The position numbers were made by a program, and so were the translations under genes. From Polynucleobacter sp. Latsch14-2 (lineage in GTDB: Bacteria > Pseudomonadota > Gammaproteobacteria > Burkholderiales > Burkholderiaceae), in contig NZ_JACVPL010000010.1 in NCBI RefSeq assembly GCF_018881925.1, positions 25,346 to 89,345 of the forward strand: a DNA stretch of 64,000 nucleotides. Reading direction: 5' to 3'. The notes under the pieces are model-generated. The model was not told where the DNA came from, did not search any database, and worked only from the letters and a program-made list of their open reading frames with translations. Positions 38,442 to 46,222 of this stretch are shown one piece after another (the stretch's first letter is position 1; every line of letters begins with the position of its first letter).

Positions 38442-39101
38442 TTATTTGGACTCGAGCGCTTTGCGTAAGTACTCGGAAACATTGTCCTGGCGCAACATCC
38501 ACTGTTTGTAATCAGTTGGCACCTGGCTAATGGCTTCGCCTTTGTGCTTGCCAAAAGGCATGATGGTCGGAATTCTGGCTTTCTCAGACATTTCCCAAAA
38601 TGCATCCAATGAAGTAGGATGCAACTTCTCAATAATCTTGCCAACAATTTTGGAACAGATCCAAACATCCGCTAGTGCGCTATGTGCATTACGCAATTGC
38701 TCTCGAGCAATATCTCTCTCAAAGAAATACAGTAGAGCACTTTGAGTATGACTATCAAGTTCAGGCCAAAGACTGCGAGCTAGGGCAAGCGTGCAAATCC
38801 GTTTTACTTCGGGGCTGCCAATGGCTACCCAGTCAAAGTCAATGTTGTGACCGATGAGGTATTTAGTGCCGGCAGGTAATTTAAACGAACTACTGGGCGG
38901 GCAACTCACCAGCTCCTCATCCATGATGTGATGCGTAGCAAGAGCGCCAAGGCTAATGGGCTTGCCGGGGTTGTAACGCTGCACCCAGGGATTGCCGACC
39001 TCAAAGGGTGCTAGAGAGGTGACATCTAATGAGGCAGCCTCAATAATGACGGCATCATTCTTATCGGTTGCTTCAACATCGAAAATAATGGCTTGGGACA
39101 T
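38442..39101 (-). CDS. ExoX-like 3'-5' exonuclease with DUF3820 C-terminus
   Basis: DnaQ-fold exonuclease of the DEDDh type. Motif I is IIFDVEATD, motif II GHNIDFDW and motif III HSALADV, supplying the metal-binding acids and His. The last 55 residues (TIMPFGKHKGEAISQVPTDYKQWML) are a DUF3820 domain, which often follows ExoX-like nucleases. I prefer the ATG at 39101 (MSQAIIFD, 219 residues); an 11-codon extension to 39134 would run into the candidate RNA stem. Convergent with the Bug gene. Likely role in DNA repair or nucleic-acid turnover. Confidence 0.87.
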   Translation of the reverse strand: MSQAIIFDVEATDKNDAVIIEAASLDVTSLAPFEVGNPWVQRYNPGKPISLGALATHHIMDEELVSCPPSSSFKLPAGTKYLIGHNIDFDWVAIGSPEVKRICTLALARSLWPELDSHTQSALLYFFERDIAREQLRNAHSALADVWICSKIVGKIIEKLHPTSLDAFWEMSEKARIPTIMPFGKHKGEAISQVPTDYKQWMLRQDNVSEYLRKALESK

Positions 39102-39126
39102 GGGCAGAGTGAAGTAAGTGGTTGGT

Positions 39127-39291
39127 AGAGGCATTGTGCCCTGAAATCAAAAAGGGCGGTCTGCCTAATGAACTGTCATCTAGTGGATGTGCTTTAGGAG
39201 GAACGACCCGAAGGTAGTGCGGGCTTCCACGCTTGAATATTCCATTTGAATTGGCCATGCATTACCCCAGTAAGTAGCAGTTAATGCCTCT
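39127..39291 (-). ncRNA. Candidate structured RNA or leader between exoX and SRP RNA
   Basis: A 165-base gene-free stretch closed by a perfect nine-pair stem: AGAGGCATT and AATGCCTCT at its two ends. On the minus strand the same 5' GCATTA can instead pair with TAATGC about 17 bases downstream, so two folds exclude each other. Further small hairpins (CCCG/CGGG, GCCCT/AGGGC, CATC/GATG) lie inside. It could be a leader upstream of exoX or an independent RNA; size and closing stem also recall 6S RNA, but I cannot confirm any family or even the strand. Confidence 0.35.
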
Positions 39292-39367
39292 GGGTGACAC
39301 AGCTAAGTGACACAAATCTTTGTCTTAAAAATAAAACCCAACGCAAACAAAGACTTAAAAATAGGGT

Positions 39368-39465
39368 GGATGAGCCAAACCCCCGGCACTGGCAGAAATT
39401 GGGTTTGGCTGCTTCGTTCCCGACCTGACCAGGTTATCCAACCCACCATGCGGGGAGGCCCATCC
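39368..39465 (-). ncRNA. ffs: Signal recognition particle 4.5S RNA
   Basis: Small bacterial SRP RNA that binds Ffh and guides membrane-protein targeting. On the minus strand GGATGGGCC at the 5' end pairs with GGCTCATCC at the 3' end, and the invariant Ffh-binding core GGTCAGGTCGGGAACGAAGC with the CAGCC side is exact in character. About 98 bases long. A T-rich stretch (TATTTTTAA) follows the 3' end. It lies head-to-head with dnaX, its usual neighbour. Confidence 0.95.
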
Positions 39466-39471
39466 GCTTCC

Positions 39472-39477
39472 ATTTTA
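39472..39477 (-). promoter_or_regulatory. Probable -10 element of the SRP RNA gene
   Basis: TAAAAT on the minus strand ends six bases before the mapped 5' end of the RNA. No good -35 was recognised; it would lie within the first codons of dnaX. Confidence 0.45.
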
Positions 39478-39487
39478 GCTTGTTAGA

Positions 39488-41170
39488 ATGATGCCTATGA
39501 CATCTTTGGCATTAGCCCGTTCGTGGCGCCCTAAAACTTTCTCCCAATTGGTTGGACAGGACCATGTGGTCAAGGCTTTAACCCATGCCCTTGACCAGGG
39601 ACGCCTACACCACGCTTGGTTATTTACGGGTACTCGAGGTGTAGGTAAGACGACGATTGCCCGCATTATGGCCAAAGCCCTCAATTGTGTGGGTGAGGAT
39701 GGTTCTGGCAAGATGACTTCGGAGCCCTGTGGCAAATGTCCAGCTTGTCTAGCAATCGATGCAGGACGCTTTGTGGACTACATCGAAATGGATGCGGCGA
39801 GTAATCGCGGTGTAGACGATATTGCTGCTCTCTTAGAAAAAGCAGCTTATGCACCAAGCAATGCTCGTTATAAGGTCTACATGATTGACGAGGTGCATAT
39901 GCTCACCAATCATGCCTTTAATGCCATGCTCAAGACTTTGGAAGAACCGCCAGAGCACGTCAAATTTATCTTAGCCACCACCGATCCCCAAAAGATCCCA
40001 GTCACTATTTTGTCGCGTTGTTTACAGTTCAACCTCAAGCAGATGCCGGTGCCGCTGATTGTTGAGCATTTAGAAAAAGTCCTTGCCGCAGAAAGCGTCG
40101 AATACGAAACCAATGCACTGCGTGTCTTAGCAAAAGCGGCGCAAGGCTCGATGCGCGATGCCTTATCTTTGACGGATCAAGCGATTGCTTATGCTGCTGG
40201 CAAAGTTTCCGAAGAATCTGTACGCGGCATGCTCGGCACTTTAGATGATTCGTATTTGATTCGGATCTTGGACTCTTTAATTGCTAAAGATGGTGCAACA
40301 CTATTGGCCATTAGTAATGAGATGGGTGAGCGCAGTATGTCTTTCTCACTCGCTCTACAAGATCTATCGAGCTTGATTCAAAAGATTGCAGCAGCCCAAA
40401 TTGTTCCGGAGTCTGTATTGGAAGATTGGCCTGAAGCGGGTGAGATTCATCGCCTAGCCGCATTGCTCTCTAAAGAAGAGGCACAACTCTTCTACCAAAT
40501 CACGATTACTAGCCGTCCTGATTTATCGCTTGCGCCCGATGAGCAAACTGGCTTTGCCATGACGCTTTTGCGTATGTTGGCATTTCGTCCGAGCAGCAGC
40601 GGAGGGGGCAGAGGTGGTTCTGCTCCAACTCCATCGGCACCCCCAGTCAATACTGCTCGTCCAGCTGCATCAACGAATTCGGCACCAGCATCAGCACCAG
40701 CCGCAAGAGCTCCAACTCCTACTGTATCGAACTCCGCAGCAAGTGCACCTGTTGCTACACCGGCATCCGCCGTCGGCAATGCTGCAGAGCGCCCTGATTG
40801 GCACACATTGATGCGTCAATTACCAGTACGCGGCTTGGTTCAGCAATTGGCGTTTCAGACAGAGTTACAAGACTGGAATGATTCAGCTGCAGGGGTTAAA
40901 GCCACTATCGTTACACCAATGCCACAGCTCGCTTCGGAAGCATCGGTAGCGCGTTTAACCGATGCCTTAACCACCCACTTTGGCAAACCCGTCAAAGTAG
41001 TAATTGAAAAGGGTGAGGTTGAGGGTAAGACTGTTGCTAAGGTTGATCAACAGATACATCAAGAGAAACGACAGAATGCTGAACAGCTAATTGCAGCCGA
41101 TCCTTTTATTCAGCAGCTAGAAAAAGAATTTGGTGCCAAGGTTGTTGGCGGCTCTGTTAAACCACTTTAA
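39488..41170 (+). CDS. dnaX: DNA polymerase III subunit gamma/tau
   Basis: Clamp-loader ATPase of the replicative polymerase, 560 residues. The AAA+ domain has Walker A GTRGVGKT (residues 48-55), a four-cysteine zinc finger ending CGKCPAC, Walker B IDEVHML and the sensor LSRCLQF. A Pro/Ala/Ser/Thr-rich linker (about 375-430) leads to the tau-specific C-terminal domain. I found no obvious A-rich slippery site for a shorter gamma form. Followed by ybaB and recR in the classic dnaX-ybaB-recR order. Confidence 0.96.
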   Translation: MMPMTSLALARSWRPKTFSQLVGQDHVVKALTHALDQGRLHHAWLFTGTRGVGKTTIARIMAKALNCVGEDGSGKMTSEPCGKCPACLAIDAGRFVDYIEMDAASNRGVDDIAALLEKAAYAPSNARYKVYMIDEVHMLTNHAFNAMLKTLEEPPEHVKFILATTDPQKIPVTILSRCLQFNLKQMPVPLIVEHLEKVLAAESVEYETNALRVLAKAAQGSMRDALSLTDQAIAYAAGKVSEESVRGMLGTLDDSYLIRILDSLIAKDGATLLAISNEMGERSMSFSLALQDLSSLIQKIAAAQIVPESVLEDWPEAGEIHRLAALLSKEEAQLFYQITITSRPDLSLAPDEQTGFAMTLLRMLAFRPSSSGGGRGGSAPTPSAPPVNTARPAASTNSAPASAPAARAPTPTVSNSAASAPVATPASAVGNAAERPDWHTLMRQLPVRGLVQQLAFQTELQDWNDSAAGVKATIVTPMPQLASEASVARLTDALTTHFGKPVKVVIEKGEVEGKTVAKVDQQIHQEKRQNAEQLIAADPFIQQLEKEFGAKVVGGSVKPL

Positions 41171-41188
41171 ATTTAAGGAATAGAAGAG

Positions 41189-41512
41189 ATGATGAAAGGT
41201 GGACTTGCTGGCCTCATGAAACAGGCACAGCAGATGCAAGAGAAGATGAAAGTCGCGCAGGCTGAACTGGCTGCGCTCGAAGTATCTGGTCAAGCAGCTG
41301 GCGGCTTGGTCAAAGTTTCTCTTACCGGTAAATACGAACTCAAACGCGTAGAGATTGATCCTGCTGCGATGGATGATCGTGAAATGCTTGAAGACCTGAT
41401 TGTGACTGCGTATTCAGAAGCATTCAAACAAGTTGAAGCTGCCAATGCGCAATTGATGTCTGGTGCAACTGCTGGCATGCCTATGCCCCCAGGCTTTAAG
41501 TTGCCTTTCTAA
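41189..41512 (+). CDS. YbaB/EbfC nucleoid-associated protein
   Basis: DNA-binding dimer of the YbaB/EbfC family, 107 residues. The N-terminal helix LAGLMKQAQQMQEKMKVAQAEL and the GLVKVSLTGKYELKRVEIDP sheet are characteristic; the C-terminus PMPPGFKLPF is a common ending in betaproteobacteria. AAGGAATAGAAGAG precedes tandem ATG codons. Between dnaX and recR. Confidence 0.95.
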   Translation: MMKGGLAGLMKQAQQMQEKMKVAQAELAALEVSGQAAGGLVKVSLTGKYELKRVEIDPAAMDDREMLEDLIVTAYSEAFKQVEAANAQLMSGATAGMPMPPGFKLPF

Positions 41513-41539
41513 CTGAATGATTGATTTGGTAATTAGTTA

Positions 41540-42154
41540 ATGGCACGTCATGAAGCACCTCAAGATGCCCTTGGTCGCCTGATCGAAGCGCTACGCGTTT
41601 TGCCAGGAGTAGGACCAAAGTCGGCACAGCGCATGGCTTTTTATTTGCTGCAGCATGATCGCAATGGCGCTGCGGTTCTTGCCCAATCTTTGGGTGAAGC
41701 AGTAGGGACTGTTGGCCACTGCGCCCGTTGCAATACTTTCTCTGAAACCCAAATCTGTGGCACTTGTTCCGATGGTCGCCGTGACCCATCATTGCTATGT
41801 ATTGTGGAAACGCCTGCTGACCAAGTGATGGTGGAGCAGACTTTAAGCTTCAAAGGTAATTACTTTGTTTTGATGGGTCGCATTTCACCGCTGGATGGCA
41901 TGGGTCCTAATGAAATTCATTTTGATAGGCTGTTAGCTCGCATCGAAACCCCCGATACCGATGTTCCCGTGAGGGAAGTAGTGCTAGCCACCAACTTTAC
42001 GAGTGAGGGTGAAGCAACTGCCCATTACATCGGCGAAGTACTTAAAGCCAAAGGTATTAAGGTCACCCGCATTGCCAGAGGCATTCCGGTGGGTGGTGAG
42101 TTGGAGTACGTTGATGCTGGTACTTTAGCTAGAGCCTTGATGGACCGCCGTTAA
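41540..42154 (+). CDS. recR: Recombination protein RecR
   Basis: Gap-repair mediator that acts with RecO (and RecF) to load RecA. It has 204 residues: a helix-hairpin-helix ([14 protein letters not shown]), a zinc finger with Cys61, 64, 73 and 76 ([16 protein letters not shown]), a Toprim domain starting [17 protein letters not shown], and a C-terminal [14 protein letters not shown]. The antitoxin-like gene starts two bases after its stop. Confidence 0.97.
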   Translation: MARHEAPQDALGRLIEALRVLPGVGPKSAQRMAFYLLQHDRNGAAVLAQSLGEAVGTVGHCARCNTFSETQICGTCSDGRRDPSLLCIVETPADQVMVEQTLSFKGNYFVLMGRISPLDGMGPNEIHFDRLLARIETPDTDVPVREVVLATNFTSEGEATAHYIGEVLKAKGIKVTRIARGIPVGGELEYVDAGTLARALMDRR

Positions 42155-42156
42155 TT

Positions 42157-42384
42157 ATGTCTGCAGTAATCAGGCTGTCAAACCCATTAATAGAAGATGC
42201 CAGGCTTCATGCGAAGGCATCAGGTCGGTCTGTTTCTGAACAGATTGAGTATTGGACTCGACTTGGTAAAGCAGTTGAAGATAATCCTGACCTAGGCACT
42301 CATATGATCCAAGATCTACTGGCTGGAATTAAGGATATAAAGCTGCAAAAGCTTGCGCCTTATCATTTCGGAATCTCGCGCTAA
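42157..42384 (+). CDS. ParD-like antitoxin family protein
   Basis: A 75-residue protein with a ribbon-helix-helix N-terminus, VIRLSNPLIEDARLHAKASGRSVSEQIEYW, matching the ParD_like group of presumed antitoxins (RSVSEQIEYWTRLGKAVEDNP). In ordinary systems such a protein represses its own promoter and binds a ParE-type toxin, but no ParE or RelE toxin gene adjoins it. It starts two bases after recR, probably coupled to it, so it may be constitutively made with recR. The C-terminus KLAPYHFGISR is of unknown role. Confidence 0.82.
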   Translation: MSAVIRLSNPLIEDARLHAKASGRSVSEQIEYWTRLGKAVEDNPDLGTHMIQDLLAGIKDIKLQKLAPYHFGISR

Positions 42385-42441
42385 AACCATATTCACTGTG
42401 GCGTTGATATTGAGCCGGAGGATTATTAATATCTCCTGACT

Positions 42442-42870
42442 ATGAAATCAACAACTACTGACCAAACTGGATTAAGTTTGACCATGCAAGCCATTGCCGA
42501 ATTAGAGGCGGGCAAAGGCAAGCGGTTTCAAACTCTCCAGGCCTTTATCGATGATCTTCATTCTGAAGAATCCAGCAACCTCCCGAAACCATCCGATGTA
42601 ATCATTGCGCATCGCGCTGAGATTCGTGCAATTGTTCATACGCACCATGCAAGTAATCCCCGCATTGTTGAGTCAATAGTCTGCAGTAATGATGAGGGAA
42701 GTAATTTCAGTATTTTGATCGATCTCGATAGTCAGACAACATTATTTGACATTGCTGCTATTAGTCTTGAATTAAAGAAATTACTTGGAGTTCGAGTGGA
42801 GGTATTAACGCCTAATGCTTTGCCGGAAAGGTTTCGAACTAAGCTCATCGAGATGGCTCAGCCAATCTGA
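42442..42870 (+). CDS. Chimera: RelB-like antitoxin tail plus degenerate MNT nucleotidyltransferase domain
   Basis: A 142-residue protein in two parts. Residues 14-42 (MQAIAELEAGKGKRFQTLQ... DDLHSE) look like the toxin-binding C-terminal tail of RelB/DinJ-type antitoxins, without their DNA-binding head. Residues 49-142 follow the minimal nucleotidyltransferase fold of MntA-like proteins (SDVIIAHRAEIRAIV, TTLFDIAAISLELKKLLG, EVLTPNALPERFR). The active site is ruined: the GS motif is Glu77-Ser78 and the DxD aspartates are Asn88 and Ser90; only the third acid, Asp94, remains. It is 57 bases from the ParD-like gene. GGAGG at 42417 is too far upstream to be a normal ribosome-binding site. Catalysis is unlikely; a binding role is inferred. 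Confidence 0.72.
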   Translation: MKSTTTDQTGLSLTMQAIAELEAGKGKRFQTLQAFIDDLHSEESSNLPKPSDVIIAHRAEIRAIVHTHHASNPRIVESIVCSNDEGSNFSILIDLDSQTTLFDIAAISLELKKLLGVRVEVLTPNALPERFRTKLIEMAQPI

Positions 42871-43130
42871 GCTTGAACCCCCTTAGGCTCAATATTTATG
42901 ACCACTCAGCCTTTAATCCAGTGGTTCAGTTGTATATCAGCACCCCAAACCCCCATTTTGAGATTACCCAGTCACCAAAACGACATAAATACTAGGTAAA
43001 TTGCCCCTTATTGGGGATAATTCGGTCTGCACCACTGTTGAGCTTCAATCTCCGCCTGTGCCGCAGTACCGACGAATGACTAAATGAGCTGTATATACCC
43101 AGGCCTTGTTGCCACTAATTGAAATCGTGA

Positions 43131-44534
43131 ATGACCCGCAAGTATCTCCTCATTCTCCTGTTGAGTTTCATGAGCGCCCCTGCATTTGCACAGAGGGCAG
43201 GATCAGGTGCTGACCAAATAGCTAGTTTTGCCGATCCTATCGATGGATTGCCTACAGAAGGGTCGATTTTGGGTTTGCCAGTCAATGTGCATGGCCAAAC
43301 TACTTATATTAACCAGCGTTATAACAATTTCACCTCCTCATATGCGGGTATGAATAGTTTGTCAGCAAATAAATCGATGAGCTATACCTGGTCGGGTACT
43401 TTGTTCTTTGGTGCCCGCATTGCGCAAGATACTGATATTTACTTCAACCCTGAGGTGGTGTCGGGCGTGCCATTTTCTGGCTTGACAGGTTTAGGTGGCT
43501 TTACCAACGGTGAAGCAACTAAAGCCAATGGGGCGCAAGCGAAGTTTTATTCTGCGCGCGCTTTTGTACGTCAAACAATTAATCAAGAGGGTGACAAACT
43601 CACCCTGGATAACGAAGCCAATCAAATCACACAAATCGTTAGCAGTAATCGCTTTGTGATTACGGGTGGTCAGTTCTCGACCTTAGATATCTTTGACGAT
43701 AGCCGTTATGCCAAAGACCCGCGGGTGCAGTTCATGAACTGGGGCAATATGACCTATCTAGCCTATGACTACGCTGCCGATGCACGTGGCTATGGCTGGG
43801 GCTTAGCAGGCGAGTGGTATCGCGATAACTGGGTTTTTCGTGCGTCACGCATGACAGCACCGCGTACCCCGAATTCTTTAAACATTGATTGGCATATTTT
43901 AGATACCTATGGTGATCAGGTTGAGGTCGAACGTCAGCACAATATCGCCGACTTGCCCGGTAAAGTTAGTGTGCTGGCCTATCGCAACAAAATGATCTTG
44001 GCACGCTTTCAGGATGCAACCAACTACATTGTGCAAAACAGTGCTCAGGGTACTCAAGCCATTAACAATGTCCGGAACAACTACCAATATAAAACGGGTG
44101 TTGGTTTACATGCCGAGCAAGCTTTAACTAAAGACCTCGGTATTTATGGCCGCGCTTTTACTTCTGATGGCCATACCGAAACGATGTCATTTACCGAGGC
44201 TGATAATTCGGTATCGGTGGGTATGGGTTTAAATGGCCAAAGCTGGGATCGTCCCAAGGACAGTATTGGCATTTCGATGATGCAAAACGGGCTATCAAGC
44301 TATCGCCGCAGTTACCTCCAGGCGGGTGGCGTGTCCTATTTTATTGGCGATTATGCAGGCCCTAATCAGACGATTTCTTATCGTCCGGAGCGCATTGCTG
44401 AGATGTATTACAACGCCACAATGATCAAAAATGTCCTGTTTGGCATTAACTATCAACACGTTAGCAACCCTGCCTATAACTCAGCCCGCGGTCCAGTACA
44501 GATTTACTCTTTCCGGGTGCATGCTGAGTTTTAA
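43131..44534 (+). CDS. OprB-like carbohydrate-selective outer-membrane porin
   Basis: A 467-residue outer-membrane beta-barrel with a signal peptide (LLILLLSFMSAPAFAQ). The central segment FVITGGQFSTLDIFDDSRYAKDPR and FMNWGNMTYLAYDYAADARGYGWG are typical of the OprB family, as are GLHAEQALTKDLGIYGRAF and the C-terminal VQIYSFRVHAEF ending in Phe, the usual barrel end. It precedes a metal-type RND operon in the same direction but is separated by 167 bases and a likely promoter. Sugar specificity is unknown. The gap 42871-43130 before it shows no gene. Confidence 0.87.
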   Translation: MTRKYLLILLLSFMSAPAFAQRAGSGADQIASFADPIDGLPTEGSILGLPVNVHGQTTYINQRYNNFTSSYAGMNSLSANKSMSYTWSGTLFFGARIAQDTDIYFNPEVVSGVPFSGLTGLGGFTNGEATKANGAQAKFYSARAFVRQTINQEGDKLTLDNEANQITQIVSSNRFVITGGQFSTLDIFDDSRYAKDPRVQFMNWGNMTYLAYDYAADARGYGWGLAGEWYRDNWVFRASRMTAPRTPNSLNIDWHILDTYGDQVEVERQHNIADLPGKVSVLAYRNKMILARFQDATNYIVQNSAQGTQAINNVRNNYQYKTGVGLHAEQALTKDLGIYGRAFTSDGHTETMSFTEADNSVSVGMGLNGQSWDRPKDSIGISMMQNGLSSYRRSYLQAGGVSYFIGDYAGPNQTISYRPERIAEMYYNATMIKNVLFGINYQHVSNPAYNSARGPVQIYSFRVHAEF

Positions 44535-44598
44535 GGATCTGCAAACTTTCCAGCTCATTATTATCTTTAGAATCAATGAGATAAGGATTGTTAAATAA

Positions 44599-44626
44599 TC
44601 GACTTTTGCTGTTTCTACCCTATAAT
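44599..44626 (+). promoter_or_regulatory. Putative promoter of the RND efflux operon
   Basis: TCGACT (44599-44604), 16 bases, then a perfect TATAAT (44621-44626). It lies 76 bases before the TTG start of the TolC-like gene. Confidence 0.5.
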
Positions 44627-44701
44627 CCTTTAAACCCCTTATTTAGCCTTTTTGGGGGCCATAAAAACAGTAGCAGCATTGATATTTAGAGGCAGCCGCA
44701 T

Positions 44702-46213
44702 TTGATTCACGGCCAATTAAAAACGAGCGCAGTTCATCCATTCAAGCGTGTAGCTTGGGTTCTATTCGCCCCTATTTTTTCTGCTTCATTAGCCTTTGCT
44801 CAAGCGCCCACATCAGTGACCGTGCAGACTGGTGATGCAGACTCCACAGTTGCTTCGACACTAAGTGCGCCACCGGCTATTACCGCACAAAGCACTCCTT
44901 CAAAAGCACCAGAATTGTTTGCGCCAGTCACTCAGGCCAACACGCCTAAGGTGTATGTCAAAGGCGCACCATCTGGGCCAACCGAGATGGATCTGCGCCA
45001 GCTCTGGTCTGAGCTCAAATTAAATAATCCGCAGCTGTCTGCTTTGCGTGAATCCTATTTATCCGCCAAGGCCACTGTGCCGCAAATTGCAGCACCCGCC
45101 AATCCACAGGTCGGTTTGGTGTGGTCGGGTATGCCAGTCAATTCTCCATTTGCTTTAGGTGGGGCGAATGCGCCAACCGCTGCAAACCAAAATGGTATTA
45201 GTAGCAATAATGCTATTTCGTTCACGCAACCATTTCAGTTTCCGGGCAAGAAGAGCTTGGCTGCCAATATTGCTGACACCAATGCTGAAGCGCTGTTAGC
45301 ACAAAGCGAATCTACCTATCTCCAATTGGGCGCTCAGCTATCTACCCTCTATTACAACACCTTGGCATCTCAAAAACAGTTACAGGTTCTGAAAGAGTCC
45401 GTACTTCGCTTGGAGATGATTAAGAACGTTGCTAAGGCGCGTTACTCCAATAACGCCGCAGCTTATGTTGAGTACCTTAATGCACAAGTGGCTCAGAGTG
45501 CAGCCCAGGCTGACCAATTCAATTTAGAGCGTCAATTACAAGTTGGATTAAATAACATCAACACACTAGTAGGTCGCCATTCTCGTGAAAAATTAATCTT
45601 GCGGGGTGATGGTCGTCGTGCGATGACTGGTGTGCCAACTTTAGTGGAGTTGGAGGACTATGCTGAAACCAGTCATCCTGCCCTAAAGAGTTCCGCGTTG
45701 CAATTAGACGCCGCACGCAAAGGTGTTGACCTAGCCAAGAAAGCCTACCTGCCTGACTTTCAGGTGATTGGATCATCTTATACGCCGCGCGGACCTTTTG
45801 CTGCTAATAATGGCGCACTGTTTTATCAATTCGAATTAGATCTGGTTATTCCTTTGTACTTCTTCACTAAAGAAAAGTATGGGGTCGAACAAGCTCAACG
45901 CAATGCTGCTTCAGCTGAAGCGGGGAATATTTCCAATCGCCAACAAATTGTTCTAGCCGTGAATTCTGCTTACGCAGCTTATGAGCAAGCCAAGAATCAG
46001 ACTCAGTTTTTAAAAGACCGGCAAGTCCCACAGGCAGATGCTGCCTATAAGGTTGGCTTGATCCAGTACTCCAACAATGGGCAGGGATTTAATGATTTAT
46101 TGACTGCGCAGACACAATTGCGTAGTTTGGAGATTCAGTTGGCGTTGGCCGAAGCGAATTTATTGCAAGCACAAGCGGTGTTGCTTGTAACGGCCGGCAA
46201 AGAACCTTTTTAA
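44702..46213 (+). CDS. TolC/CzcC-family outer-membrane efflux protein
   Basis: Outer-membrane channel of a tripartite efflux pump. TTG start with AGAGG upstream; 503 residues. After a signal region (VLFAPIFSASLAFAQ) and a Pro/Ala/Thr-rich stretch, the TolC repeat begins at DLRQLWSELKLNNPQLSAL; NAISFTQPFQFPGKK and the repeated VPQADAAYKVGLIQYSNN motif are typical of metal-pump CzcC/CusC-like proteins. The adaptor gene follows after nine bases. Confidence 0.9.
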   Translation: MIHGQLKTSAVHPFKRVAWVLFAPIFSASLAFAQAPTSVTVQTGDADSTVASTLSAPPAITAQSTPSKAPELFAPVTQANTPKVYVKGAPSGPTEMDLRQLWSELKLNNPQLSALRESYLSAKATVPQIAAPANPQVGLVWSGMPVNSPFALGGANAPTAANQNGISSNNAISFTQPFQFPGKKSLAANIADTNAEALLAQSESTYLQLGAQLSTLYYNTLASQKQLQVLKESVLRLEMIKNVAKARYSNNAAAYVEYLNAQVAQSAAQADQFNLERQLQVGLNNINTLVGRHSREKLILRGDGRRAMTGVPTLVELEDYAETSHPALKSSALQLDAARKGVDLAKKAYLPDFQVIGSSYTPRGPFAANNGALFYQFELDLVIPLYFFTKEKYGVEQAQRNAASAEAGNISNRQQIVLAVNSAYAAYEQAKNQTQFLKDRQVPQADAAYKVGLIQYSNNGQGFNDLLTAQTQLRSLEIQLALAEANLLQAQAVLLVTAGKEPF

Positions 46214-46222
46214 GGAGCGGTT

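Noticed and set aside
39073..39258. A 61-codon minus-strand frame overlapping the exoX start and candidate RNA
   Set aside because: No ribosome-binding site, no family likeness, and it overlaps the start of exoX in another frame.
39127..39291. Definite call as 6S RNA
   Set aside because: The length and closing stem fit, but I could not recognise the 6S central bubble or conserved primary motifs on either strand, so only a candidate RNA is listed.
40600..40810. Programmed frameshift in dnaX making a separate gamma subunit
   Set aside because: No A AAA AAG-type slippery sequence with a downstream hairpin was seen near the linker.
42157..42870. A complete type II toxin-antitoxin operon
   Set aside because: Both genes look antitoxin- or MNT-like; no ParE, RelE or HEPN-like toxin frame is found on either strand nearby.
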